Positions 32,692 to 43,188 are shown, numbered from the stretch's first letter. The stretch: DNA of 64,000 bases from Eunapius fragilis (GCA_963681505.1 OY811977.1:4378352-4442351); one strand, 5' to 3'. Numbers and translations are program-made. Notes: generated from the letters alone by a model not told the origin.

Positions 32692-33642
32692 TTACAACCC
32701 AAGGTGTTTGGACACCTCGAGACGCTTTTCCATGGAGTCCTTAACATATCCATCTTTTGCTGTCTCTGACCTCCAGCGGCCATGCCGCTTGACCAACCGG
32801 TCAGGTACCCCCGCATTGGCAGCAGCTGTGGCTCCTCCTGCCCTAAGTCTGAGCATCCCAAACTGTGATGGATCCCAACCCATTGCCTTTATCTTCTCCA
32901 ACAAAATTTCGCGTGCCCTAGAATAACTCAGCCCTCCACTCTTTTGCAATTTTTCACCTGTCTTGGTCTTAGTTATTCCTCTAAACACCTTCGCATGCGA
33001 CGTATGACATAACCCACCCATTGCAAAATATTTTTCTAACATACTCACAGGACAGGTCTCTGTTCTGGTCCTAGCCACAATGAGGGAGGACCCCTCCCTG
33101 TACTGATCTGTCTTACTGGAGGCAACGTTAATAACCATACTCTCTGAATTAGTAGTTATATCGGAACACTTAAGCTTAATCAGCTCATCACACCTCAAAA
33201 ATCCAGCAAATGCTATCAAACACATTGCCAACAGCCTGACTTCTGTCAGTGATGGATCTGACCCCACAGACTCCACCATGGCCTTCAACATATCTGCTGT
33301 AATTGGCTCCTTGCGAGTCTTGGGTTTAGCCAACACACGTCTCAGGCCACTCAGTGTAGCCTGCACTATAGGCATACTACCCACAGACTCGAGCCCAGCT
33401 ACTTCATGCAACCATGACAATGCATGCACTGCCTCCTCTACTGCAGCTTTGGACTGCACGGACTCACTGAGATGTTGTAGGTATAGTGCCAAATGCAGTG
33501 CTTGGACAGGGAATGCAGGTACTTCATGTCTGGCCTCCGCCCAGGTCTTCCATCTCTGGTACGCTCCAAGGTACTTCTTTGATGTGGAATCCGCCCTGCT
33601 TCTTAGAACTGTGGCTGGTAGAGACTGTGCCAGGCGCCTCAA
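32692..33642 (-). CDS. Tyrosine recombinase of the Ngaro element
   Basis: An intact 316-residue frame, a usual size for these recombinases. An N-terminal SAM-like core-binding region (TSKKYLGAYQRWKTWAEARH) precedes the catalytic part. The first catalytic Arg lies in AFAGFLRCDELIKL, the second Arg in LRAGGATAAANAGV, the His in KRHGRWRS and the nucleophilic Tyr in DGYVKDS. The position normally occupied by His in the H-x-x-R motif reads LRLR here (GMLRLRAGG), so the first His is replaced by Leu. It would insert circular cDNA by strand exchange, without a DDE integrase. Apart from that residue nothing is damaged, so it may be active or very recently dead. Confidence 0.92.
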   Translation of the reverse strand: MRRLAQSLPATVLRSRADSTSKKYLGAYQRWKTWAEARHEVPAFPVQALHLALYLQHLSESVQSKAAVEEAVHALSWLHEVAGLESVGSMPIVQATLSGLRRVLAKPKTRKEPITADMLKAMVESVGSDPSLTEVRLLAMCLIAFAGFLRCDELIKLKCSDITTNSESMVINVASSKTDQYREGSSLIVARTRTETCPVSMLEKYFAMGGLCHTSHAKVFRGITKTKTGEKLQKSGGLSYSRAREILLEKIKAMGWDPSQFGMLRLRAGGATAAANAGVPDRLVKRHGRWRSETAKDGYVKDSMEKRLEVSKHLGL

Positions 33643-33749
33643 CTATGGGTCCTCCAGATCCTACAGCAGAGGCCAGACACCTGCAGACATCACATCTACA
33701 AGGATAAGAAGAAACAGTTAGAAATTTACTTTTAAGTTATCCTACTTTA

Positions 33750-34130
33750 CAGCCAACACGCCGGTTGACGCAGCCAAATGGCTAAACACAGCCAACACGC
33801 CGGTTGACACAGCCCAAGTGGCTGAACACAGCCAACACGCCGGATGACACAGCCTAAGCGGCTAAACACAGCCAACACGCCGGTTGACACAGCCCAAGTG
33901 GCTGAACACAGCCAACACGCCGGTTGACACAGCCCAAGTGGCTGAACACAGCCAACACGCCGGATGACACAGCCTAAGCGGCTAAACACAGCCAACACGC
34001 CGGTTGACATAGCCCAAGTGGCTGAACACAGTCAACACGCCGGTTGACACAGCCAAATGGCTAAACAGGTTGACACGGCCCAAATGGCTAAACAGCCAAC
34101 ACGCTGGTTGACACAGCCCAAGTGGCTCAC
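33750..34130. repeat. 40-bp minisatellite with a three-unit higher-order period
   Basis: About nine to ten units of CAGCCAACACGCCGGTTGAC plus ACAGCCCAAGTGGCTGAACA. Two unit types, one with GGTTGAC..AAGTGGCTGA and one with GGATGAC..AAGCGGCTAA, recur in the order A-B-A, A-B-A, giving a 120-bp higher-order period. It lies between pol and the recombinase of the Ngaro element. The reverse-strand 87-residue frame through it is an artefact of the repeat. Confidence 0.9.
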
Positions 34131-34149
34131 CCATGGCACAGTTATAAGG

Positions 34150-35944
34150 TTATGTCAAAAAATTGACCCTGAGAGCATAGACAGCAGAGTTAGGAACTTT
34201 TCCATGAAACAACACCTGCCCAGAATCACCAGGGCAAAAAAGATTATGTAGCAACGGGAGTGAAACAAATGCCTCGACAAACTTGGCAAAATCTTGCCCA
34301 TTTGGACATATAAGTGGCCAAAATGGGCCTGACTCCCATGCGGGCACCACCAAAGTTCCCTTAGGTTTGCATACTTCAGCATGCTTCAAAACTCTGGGAA
34401 CAAGACACGGTGGTGGACACAACCAGTTGTTTTCCCCACCCCAGTGCACTGTAAAGGCATCCACCGCCTCGCTATCAATGCAAGCATAGCGGGAGTTGAA
34501 GCGGGGTAGATGGGTGTTACGGTGGTTGGCAAACCTATCTACTGTGTGGGGGGCCCCATAAGCCCCCTAACATGCTAAATACTTCTGTGTTCAAATACCA
34601 ATCATCATAGTCAATAATGCGACTTAAATAGTCAGCTAACTGATTCTCCTCTCTGGGCACCCACTCTGGCTTTAAGTGTATCTGATATTGCACGCATAAC
34701 TCAAACACCCTAAGTGCTTCCACTTGCAAGTGAGCTTTTCTACTACCAACTTGCAATATGCGCACCACATTTTGGTTATCGGTGAACCACCGCACTCTTG
34801 TGCCACCGAACTTATTGGCAACTGATTCCATTGCCCTAGCGACAGCTACTAACTCCCGCCAGGTTGAACTCTGTTTAACCTCATGCTCCTTCCAACAACC
34901 ATGTGCTATATGCATACCGTGTGCTACTGTATATCCTCCATATCCAGTATCACTAGCATCTGAGTATGCCACACGCACTGCTAAAGGGCCCCGCCAAATA
35001 GGCTGCCCATTGTATGACTCAATAGATTTTGCCCAGAAATCTATTTCCATTTGACCTGCCTGGGTGACTGTTAGCATATCGCACCATGCTCCCCGCAACT
35101 CTAACATTGCATATAAGTTTCTAGTCATGAATCTAGCAACTGGACCTAAGGCAAGGCCCATGGATATAATCCTGCCAATAATGCTAGCAAGGCTCCTTGC
35201 AGAAATGCACTGCTGGGTCGCTGCACATTGCAACAAACTTTTAAGCATGCTCAACTTCTTTTCAGGCACTGATACTTCACCCCGTTCCAGGTCAACATTA
35301 AAACCCAACCACTGAAGCTTATGGGTTGGTGTCCATGTACACTTGGCCTCATTAGCCACTAAGCCTGCCTTTTCCAACGTATCCTTGATCCATGCACTAA
35401 CTTTACATGCTTCCCCTTCCCCTTCCACTGCACAGATGCCATCATCCAAATACAGAACAGCCTTACATCCCTTACCATGCCACAAGCGTACCAATGGGCG
35501 TAGCAATTTAGTGAAAACATTTGGTGCTGTGGACAAGCCAAAAGGCAATACAGTGAACACATAAAACTGTGAACCCCACTCAAAACCTAAGTATGTCTGG
35601 TGACGCTCAATGATATCAACATGATGATACCCCGATTTCAAATCAAATGAAAACATCCACTCACCTGGTTTAAACAGCAACATTGCCGCACGCAGATCTT
35701 CATACTTAAACTTCTGTACCGTTAGGTAGCGGTTTACATGCTTCAAATTGACTACCAACCGCTTCTTTCCTACCCCATTGACCACCACTGAAAGTGGGCT
35801 GCAAACGGTGGGTTTCTGTTCCACCTTCTTAACATACCCCCCTGCTACAAGCTCAGCAACTGTACTATTAACAAAGTCTGCGTTGACAATAGCAGAGTGT
35901 TGGTTAGTATGGAAAAATGGTGCCGGTACTGAGGTGAATGGTTA
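34150..35944 (-). pseudogene. Ngaro pol: reverse transcriptase and RNase H
   Basis: The frame is open from the stop at 35944-35942 and is in the same frame as gag. RT motifs in order are AELVAGGYVKKVEQ, KKRLVVNLKHVNRYL, MFSFDLKSGYHHVDI, LPFGLSTAPNVFTKL and the catalytic AVLYLDDG. RNase H follows with AYSDASDTGYGGY, STWRELVAVARAM, RWFTDNQNVVRIL and NQLADYLSR, so its acidic residues are present. A stop at 34535 comes from a frameshift in a G/C run near 34548. In the next frame the usual C-terminal extension continues (FNSRYACIDSEAVDAF, LVVPAWESGPFWPLICPNG) to a stop at 34150. So pol is nearly whole, with one frameshift. Confidence 0.9.
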
Positions 35945-35986
35945 CACATAACCCTGTTCCAGCGTATTTAACACCCAATTAGGGGC

Positions 35987-36814
35987 TCATAACTCTTCCC
36001 TCCAAAAACGAATGCAACGATGCAGCCTACCCTTGACAGTAGGATACTTACCCAGGTGTGGCAGTGAACTGTCACCTTTCTTTAAATCAACACCTCCATA
36101 CCCTTTACATTCCTCTTTGACACCTAAGCACGTGTCCTCTGTACACTCCACACCTTTACTCACTACCTCTGATAAAGGATGCGTTGTACCTGCGGCTGTA
36201 CGTTTGGGACAATCGCGCCTCCAGTGGCCGAATTCGCCACATTGGTGGCAGGCTCCTGGTGTGGACCCCTTGAATGGTACCAGCGGAGTCATTTCTTTTG
36301 CCCTATGCGGGTGTTTGCTGTCCGGGTTTAGCAGTTCTGTCCGCTCGTTCTGTCGTCCCGCTGTCCTCCTCGTAGTGGCATCGCGCTCTCGTTTGCACTT
36401 GGCCATCTTTCTCTCCGCCGCCCGCTCCACCTTTCCTATCCGCCTCACGTCTTCCGAATCCTCGGCGAGATTGTCCTCCACATATTCTTCAACGAGGGCC
36501 CAACCGGCCTCGGAGCGGTCGGCCAGCTTAATGAGCTTCCTGCGGGAAAGAAGCTCAATACCTTTTTCAACCAATTTTTTTGCACGGGAGAGAGCCTCCT
36601 TTCCCGCTCCTTTTTCTGCACGCGAAATGCTGGCTGCTGCCGACTGGAACTGGTCTTCCACGTCTTCGCAGAAACAAAATTGGTTTTCGTTCCCTTTTCT
36701 GCGGAACGAGTAGGGATCACGCTTGGCGTTACGTGCTAGCTTGAGGGCCGTCTCCTCCTGCCCCGCCTTCATTTCTTCCCTCATCTGCTGCATCGCCTGG
36801 AGCATCAGATCCAT
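35987..36814 (-). CDS. Ngaro gag-like protein with a zinc knuckle
   Basis: A 275-residue frame starting with MDLMLQAMQQMREEMKAGQE, a helical and probably coiled-coil start. It is then charged (KRDPYSFRRKGNENQFCFCE) and ends with a C-x2-C-x4-H-x4-C knuckle (CHQCGEFGHWRRDC) near residue 195. It would package RNA in cytoplasmic particles. Its TGA stop (35987-35989) and a TAA at 35942-35944 are the only two stops separating it from pol, and both frames are in register. The sequence between them still reads as conserved Ngaro linker (APNWVLNTLEQGY, PFTSVPAPFF). Confidence 0.85.
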   Translation of the reverse strand: MDLMLQAMQQMREEMKAGQEETALKLARNAKRDPYSFRRKGNENQFCFCEDVEDQFQSAAASISRAEKGAGKEALSRAKKLVEKGIELLSRRKLIKLADRSEAGWALVEEYVEDNLAEDSEDVRRIGKVERAAERKMAKCKRERDATTRRTAGRQNERTELLNPDSKHPHRAKEMTPLVPFKGSTPGACHQCGEFGHWRRDCPKRTAAGTTHPLSEVVSKGVECTEDTCLGVKEECKGYGGVDLKKGDSSLPHLGKYPTVKGRLHRCIRFWREEL

Positions 36815-36899
36815 GTGTGCGGTAAGGTCTGATGAGAGTCCCGCAGTGCTCTTCTCCGCTGCAGTAGTACGTTCTCCCTCGCTTTGGTGGTCCGACAGG

Positions 36900-37086
36900 G
36901 TTTTCCAGGTGTCACGTGCACTTATGACCTTAGACTGACCATTCTTCCCGCTCCCAAGGCTAATATACCCTCCTCCACGTGGCCATGCCCACGTGCCTCA
37001 CACTTACGCATTATGTATCCAATTGCAATCGGAGAGAGCATAGTTTCTGTCTAATTCACTACGTTCAAATGACATAAACGTTTATC
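36900..37086 (-). repeat. Ngaro split repeat A1 (5' terminus)
   Basis: The 187-bp 5' terminal repeat of the reverse-strand element, matching A2 at 32387-32573. Host intron sequence with the unit-3 signature (TTTTATCGAAGGCAGATTTT) starts right after it at about 37113. Confidence 0.93.
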
Positions 37087-37160
37087 ACCATTTTCATATG
37101 CAATAAGTAGTACTGTTTTATCGAAGGCAGATTTTTATCATGATTGTTATGTCATAACAG

Positions 37161-37205
37161 CCACACGAGAAACAAGATGGGAAAATAGAAAAAGAACCAA
37201 AGCAG
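37161..37205 (+). CDS. Repeated exon A, unit 3 (45 bp)
   Basis: Acceptor GTCATAACAG and donor GCAG|GTAATG. Phase 1-1, reading TRETRWENRKRTKA after the split codon. It is the same length as unit 2. Confidence 0.6.
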
Positions 37206-37262
37206 GTAATGCTAATGACAGCATTATTGGTGTTGGATGATACATGTATCTGGTTGTTACAG

Positions 37263-37310
37263 TACATAGAACACATGAAGTCTCATTAGCTGCAAAGAAA
37301 CCTAAACCAG
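37263..37310 (+). CDS. Repeated exon B, unit 3 (48 bp)
   Basis: Acceptor GGTTGTTACAG and donor CCAG|GTATCG. Phase 1-1, reading HRTHEVSLAAKKPKP. It shares GCTGCAAAGA.ACCTAAACCAG with unit 2. Confidence 0.6.
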
Positions 37311-37845
37311 GTATCGTGATTTTGTTAACTATTAGTTTTGTTTTGTTGCATAGTAGCCCGTCTATGCTATGAGATTTTATCCATAAGATCAAAGTTTATA
37401 TTCACAATGCAGTATGCATTATTAAAACGTTTAGTATGCTAACAGTTTGTAAGAATGTAGCTCAAGATCATGTAATGTTTTGAATTGGAAAACAACTTTA
37501 TTTTTTATTTGCAAAAAGGATGTGTTTTAGTAACCATGCACATCTGAATCATCTGACTCATGGGCTTAGAGTTCAATCTTTGGCTTCACATATTGCTTTT
37601 AGCACAGGAGTGTTATTTACCCGTTATGTTGCTTGGCTTCCATGTTTTTGTTTTGAGGGGTCAGATGCAGGCGATAAATTCAGCATTTCTTGTAAAATGA
37701 ACGACTCAGCGAATGCGGTATACATGTTCTTTGGGTCCTGTCTTTTTACATTTTCCAACAAATAAAAGTTGATATATCGAATAGTACAAATTGCTTGACA
37801 GAAAATTAAAATCCTAACCTCCTTAAATCTCTGGGGTTAAACCAG

Positions 37846-37899
37846 GAAAACCTGTTTTGGATCGTAAGACGTTTAAGGCAGTGGTCCGGAGTCCAGCAG
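37846..37899 (+). CDS. Candidate further exon (54 bp) of the repeated-exon gene
   Basis: Acceptor GGTTAAACCAG and donor CAG|GTTAAC. The length is a multiple of three and the phase-1 reading is KPVLDRKTFKAVVRSPA, basic like its neighbours. The polypyrimidine tract is weak, so this is less certain than the A and B exons. Confidence 0.4.
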
Positions 37900-38347
37900 G
37901 TTAACAATGTCATGAGGGAACATATCAGTAATTGTAGTGTACCTCAGCAGCATCTACTAAGTGCTGAATATGAAGTTTTGATGGCCCATTGGCTGTCTCC
38001 TGTGGAAAGGAACATAAGATTGTCATAAACATTGATATCCAGTGCCAAAGAATTCCCAGAATGGTTTGTAGCCGGAGGAATTGGTGCTGATCCCAATACA
38101 TTTAGGTGCAGGAGTTCATTGTTAGGTGGTATACCAGAAGAAGTTAAAAACTTGACTGGCTTTACCAAGGAGACCTTTTCTAGCTAGTGAATGAGTTGCC
38201 TGAACTTTTTCACAGCAGTCAAGTCTACTAGCGTAGTACGGCGGTCGAACTACGTAGTTGAATTTTTTGTTAGCGCTTTTACATGCAGCTATTACTTGAG
38301 TTTGATTTATATATCTGATGCGAGTACACAGATCGAATGTGAGTGTT

Positions 38348-38392
38348 AGCGAGTCGCTCGTGAGTTGCTCGCGAGTCGCTCGCGTGCGAGTG
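38348..38392. repeat. Short palindromic GCGAGTCGCTC repeat
   Basis: GCGAGTCGCTCGTGAGTTGC followed by TCGCGAGTCGCTCGCG: self-complementary short units that can fold on themselves. Confidence 0.6.
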
Positions 38393-38552
38393 TAAACTTG
38401 TGGGTGGACGGCGCTGTAGGTGAGGATGTGGTCTCTCGCCCCAGATCTATTCTGTCACCATGCCCACCAGGTGGTGAGGGTGGAGTAAGGCAATGGTCAT
38501 GGTCTCACTCCTGATCACAGCTGTATACTTGCATTGGATTGGGAAAGAGAAA

Positions 38553-38675
38553 AGCATGCATCGTTCCAAAGATATTCACATTCAAGTAAAGGGCTTGATA
38601 TCGCAGGGTTTTGTACTTGAAGTCCATGAAATCTTGCTCTAAGTTGATTGTGAATATCTTCGGAACGATGCATCA
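38553..38675. mobile_element. Small foldback repeat
   Basis: GCATGCATCGTTCCAAAGAT followed by ATTCACA is mirrored by TGTGAATATCTTCGGAACGA followed by TGCATCA, with about 55 bp between. It is directly joined to the single arm of the 21489-21818 family (38675-38850). Confidence 0.65.
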
Positions 38676-39063
38676 CAAACTAAACCATCTTTGGACTTCT
38701 ATAGACACATGACGCTTTGTAAATATGCAAAATGTAGCTCTACTATATTGCACAATCAAGAAGATACAGCGTTTTGAAGACCGCGTAATTTGGCGTTGTT
38801 ACGGCCGTTTTTCACGCACAATAACGCGCAATTACGCCGTTTTTTTCTCCCGGGATGCTACTAAACACGGCAATGTGCCATCTTTGGAGCAAGCTTTGCG
38901 ACTGGACGTCCGGGTCTCATATTGTATTCACTTAGCAAATTGGACAGTTTTAATATCCATGTACATAGCCGGCGGAGCCACCAGCAACTGCCTAGGTAGA
39001 CTTTTGGTCTGTAAAGTAAGTAAATAACATCACCAATCATTTTCTGGACTCACTGAGTGAGAG

Positions 39064-39290
39064 GTGGCTGTCGCGCTCATAGGTCTTCTACGTTTCTGGT
39101 TCAGCCTCATAGCTGTCACGCTCATAGGCCTTCTTTTTTTCTGGGTCAGCCTTGTAGTTGTCACACTCATAGACCATCTTTTCTCGATCAACCTTGTAGC
39201 TGTTGTGCTCATAGACCTTCTTATCTGGATTAGCCTAGCTTGTAGCTGACATACTCATTGTCCTTTTCTGGATCAGCCTTGTAGCTGCAT
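39064..39290. repeat. 45-bp minisatellite, about 5 units
   Basis: Units contain GCTGTC(G/A)CGCTCATAGG followed by CTTCT and TTTCTGG.TCAGCC. Because 45 is a multiple of three, the reverse strand stays open as 15-residue units of the type MSVTAMRLNQKRRRP. Confidence 0.8.
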
Positions 39291-40149
39291 CAAGTCTGCT
39301 GAGTCCATTGCATGGTTTTGGACTTCATAGGCCAAAAGTATGTATAGCCATCTAGACATTGTGCTTGCCTTGTTAAACTGGTAACTATTCATAACGCGTA
39401 GATGCGACTTACTGTATGTCGGTGAATAGCATAGTAGATGTATGGTCAGGGTATGAAATTTTTTGTTTATCCAGCCCTATGTACCAAATTAGGACTACTT
39501 GCTTTTCTATTTCGCTCGATTCGTCGTACATGTTTCTGACCCCTAAAGATATAATCCGGATATATGCTGAAGCGATTGATGCAGTTGGCGCTCATGGACA
39601 GCATTTCTAGCTTGAGTTCTTAATGGCGGAAGGAAAAAGGAGAAGAAGAATATAAATGGCGGTGAATAACAGGTACGAGACATGGGCACGAGTATTCGTT
39701 CTCTATAAGCGCACGCTTTTGTGACACAGAACCAACAGAAACTGTTCCTATTTGTGTTATCATTTGATAGCGACAAAGAAGGAAATGATCCAATTCATCT
39801 TCGTCCCTCCAGATGTTTTTTAAATGTCATTCATTATACTGCATCAATCCTATATGGAAAACAGGTTCCGATATATGACGAACCAGTTGCTTGAGAACTA
39901 TTGTTACTATAATAGTAAGAGTACCTTTGTTGGTATCCAATGAACTTGACTCAACTGTGCCTGTATCAGTTTGAGGAGGGGGAACTTTCATATGAAAATC
40001 ATCATAACTCTCACTGGAAACTTCGTCAGCAGTGCCTGTGGAAAATGGGCTACTTAAACAGTTTGTGTATATATGTACACAATACTCAGATACTGTAATG
40101 TATCTTTACATGTAATACCATACCTGTTGCTTCACCAACCATCACCAAG

Positions 40150-41620
40150 GTGTTGAATGATCTGCACTCGATCCAGTTGATCTGTAATGAACCCAAAGGC
40201 ATATGGCGTCTAAAGATTCATGTACTATCCAAATGCTGAACTTGGATCGTACATTGATACTTGCCTTTTCATGGTTATTTCAAGTGCTCTGTGATCTTGT
40301 TCCACTCTCAATGTGTTTATACTTCATGAGATCTTGGAAGAATGGAGTAATTCTGAGTACCTTGAAATAATGGATTTCAGCTTCTGGTTGATGCTTTCCA
40401 CTCTGTTATTAGTGCGATCCATGAAGTTGCAAGTGGCATTTTTTATACCATCAAACCACTCATGGTGTATGCTATGCCAGTTGCTCTCAAAGTATTCGAC
40501 AACTCTCTGCGGAGTATTCTTAAGCTCATCATACAGCGTACTGCATTTCTTGCTTAAACCATTTTCAACAGAATCTCCAAGCACATACTCCTTTCACCGT
40601 GTGATATACCAAGCTTTTCAGTAGATACCTCTCTTTTCATACATTGTAGAGTATGCAACAAGCAGATTAGAAGCTTTGATTGCGGAAACTGTTCAGACAA
40701 CACATGCCTCTCTGTCATGTCTTGTCAGACATAATACAATCAACTGAACTCTACCTTGAGTTATGCTTCTTGAATTCTTGAACAAGTTTGGTAATGGTTT
40801 CTTTATCTTCAAACTGGATAAGCCACAGACTCACAATTGCACTCTCATCATTCCCATCGACACTCATTACGACATACAATGGCATACTCAGATCATTTAA
40901 CTTTTAAGTGGCATCAATTAGGAGTAATTCTGGTTATGAAGCAAAAGTGCTTCGCATTTCAGATATTGTCTTCAGCATATCCTCACAACTGAACCTGAGT
41001 ACAAAACATGTATGTGTCCATGTATGACCTTGAAACAGTGATTGTGAAAAATATATGTACAACTGAAGCGGTGGGTAAATAGAAGGCTTAGTGAATGCAC
41101 CCCTTCTTACTCCCATTCCTATTCTTCATAGAGCATGTATTTACCTTTTACTTTATTCATTTCATTCACTAGTTCCTGGAAATCATTCCTAAAAAGCTGG
41201 TACTGCCTTCCCTGCGATGTTGTGAACATCCTTCAATGTACTTGTTAGGCTTATGAAGTGATTCTGAACATGTTTCTTGTTAGCTGTAAGTGTGAGGAGT
41301 TTTACTGCTTCCTCTGTTGCTTCAGAATCGAGATGCCTTTGTTTTGGCATGTGATGAAATACTTCCTACATGGAACATACGGAATTATTGCCTTTGACTT
41401 GTATTCTCGACCTCCATGAACACAAGTGTAATCTAACTCAGAAAATTTAAGTTCGTCCAGATAGGTTCTATTTGGAGTCCTCTTTTTACCAGCTTTGACA
41501 CTTCTTGAACTCCTGGTGTATAAGGTCATGAAGTTTTTCTTCTCCCAGTCCTGAACACTCTTAGACAGTTCTTGAAAAGAGCTAAACTCTTGGCCACTGA
41601 CTTGGTCAATTTTGAACTCT
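40150..41620 (-). pseudogene. Mutator-like (MULE/ZSWIM3-like) transposase relic
   Basis: Read on the reverse strand: a FAR1-like N-terminal region at 41302-41600 (FQELSKSVQDWEKKNF, then ELKFSELDYTCVHGGREYKS), a catalytic DDE core near 40780-40930 (PELLLIDAT, stop, KLNDLSMPLYVVMSVDG and ESAIVSLWLIQFEDKETI), then ERHVLSEQFPQSKLLICLLH near 40660-40720. A C-terminal block at 40324-40584 reads VVEYFESNWHSIHHEWFDGI and NRVESINQKLKSIISRYSEL. The order matches MULE transposases and their domesticated ZSWIM1/3 relatives. Stops and frameshifts disable it. The SWIM zinc finger and terminal inverted repeats were not found. Confidence 0.85.
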
Positions 41621-42960
41621 GGCCACAGCTGTTACTCGTACACATGCAGGGGTTAATATAGAGTGGCTTGCCATAAAAATAGCAAAGTGAGTTGGCTTTA
41701 CAGTGCCATCAAAATAGTCACTTCGTATATTAAAAGTTTCATTTTATTTTCACCATAAAATCATGGGTGCAATAGATCAGGAAGTAATTATGTATATAGT
41801 TAGAACATTATCATGCCCAAAGAGCAGTAATGATGATAGTTGTAGTCAGGCATACATATAGCCACGTGGTCAACATTCTGATTAGATAGTGACCACACAC
41901 CATCTGATCAGAGCATGTCCAGGCGGGCGAGCCTAACTAATAGTAATACTAGAATGCAAGACTGTTTTTAAAATGTGCAACATTGTATGGACCAAACTTA
42001 AACATGTACAGTTTGTTTGCCTACTGCTTTAGTTTGGTCCTCTCCATGGACTTATGAGGCAACCGATGCGTAAATATTCTTTCATTCTGCAGACTACATA
42101 TTATGTGCAGTTGGTGTAGCTCGACCTTTGCCCAACTAGTCAAATGTATGAGTGGCTAGATGTTGCTGGGTTTTGTTTCTGTGGGATGGGAGACACATCC
42201 ACATTGGAGCCTCTTGCTTCTTTTTTTTGTGCTGTAGGCTGTATATGTACAATGCTATCTGATCGTGTATATAGTTCCACTGGTGGAATTTAAAGTAACT
42301 AAACCTTTTAAAAGAAACTGTAGTAAAAATCAAAATGAATACATGCGATAGTGTTGGTCCTTACGTGGGAGTGTCGGATCCTTACGTGGGACTTGACGAA
42401 GCCTAATTAAAAAAGCCTGCCAAAATATGCAGGTCATTTACTTGGCTCTCGTTTCCTGCTGCGTAACAAATGATAGAGTTGGGAGTTACACACAGGCATC
42501 ATGCTAAAAATAATACCTTGAATTTTTGTCAGGAGGCTTCTATAACATTATCACATATCACTGCTCCATTCTGTTTTCTCAACTGTTTGGCAATATGGTC
42601 GGACATTATTTTTATGTAGCCGTAAGGACCATGAAATCATCAAAAGGGCCTGAGATGCTCTTGGATTCAGTACTTGTACCTCTGGTTCCTCAGTGTGCAA
42701 GAATATTATGAATATGAATAATGCCCACGACACGTAATTGAAATAAATAGCTAGCTGATGTAATTGGTTATTTTTAACTGAATAAAGTACTACTTGCTTT
42801 ATTTAATTGGTCGAACTTTAGTCTAACAGACCCCTCAAGATAACATGTGGACACATCCTGATTGGTAAACTTTATCATAGATTAGCAGCTATCATTGATG
42901 AATGACCCCTTCACTGTTTCTTCTGGAAGTTTACCATTTTAGCCTTGGTAGTGTGCTTGA
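41621..42960. other. No gene recognised
   Basis: AT-rich DNA with one short direct repeat (GGTCCTTACGTGGGAGTGTC / GGATCCTTACGTGGGA near 42356-42391). Short frames lack domains. Confidence 0.4.
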
Positions 42961-43188
42961 GGTGTGTGATGGAAGGTGTACTGTGCCCTCATCACATGGC
43001 TATTGTGGAGGAATACTTCGATGCTTATGATAAGCTTTCAAGGTTGCCCTGACGCTCTGTCACACCATTACCAAAGTTGGCATGACATATTTATACATTG
43101 ACTGGACATAGAGCTAAGAAAATTGGTAGTTACTACGAATGAATTAATCAGTGTGTGAACATTACAAAGTGGTTTAATTATCCCTGTA

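Larger units (their letters stand above)
31995..37086 (-). mobile_element. Ngaro-type tyrosine-recombinase retrotransposon, full length
   Basis: Reverse-strand element of 5092 bp. Reading along that strand: terminal repeat A1 (37086-36900), gag (36814-35987), RT plus RNase H (35944-34150), a 40-bp minisatellite, tyrosine recombinase (33642-32692), then B1 (32668-32573), A2 (32573-32387), a 296-bp spacer, and B2 (32090-31995). A1 and A2 are both 187 bp, and B1 and B2 are both 96 bp. Each pair differs at about two positions. The A1-ORFs-B1-A2-B2 split-direct-repeat layout and the lack of a methyltransferase domain place it with Ngaro rather than DIRS1. The abutting B1/A2 junction reproduces the joined ends expected of a circular DNA intermediate. 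There is no target duplication, as expected for recombinase-mediated integration. It sits in the intron just before repeat unit 3. Confidence 0.92.

Noticed and set aside
33747..34010. Cys/Trp/Leu-rich reverse-strand frame of 87 residues
   Set aside because: It is made entirely of the 40-bp minisatellite. The period of 40 is not a multiple of three, so it passes through all frames in turn.
36012..36713. Forward frame of 233 residues
   Set aside because: It is antisense to the Ngaro gag gene, which has a clear zinc knuckle on the reverse strand.
42969..43042. Possible first exon of the kinase-like gene (MEGVLCPHHMAIVEEYFDAY)
   Set aside because: Its donor leaves phase 2, but the acceptor at 43232 needs phase 1, so the two cannot be joined in frame.
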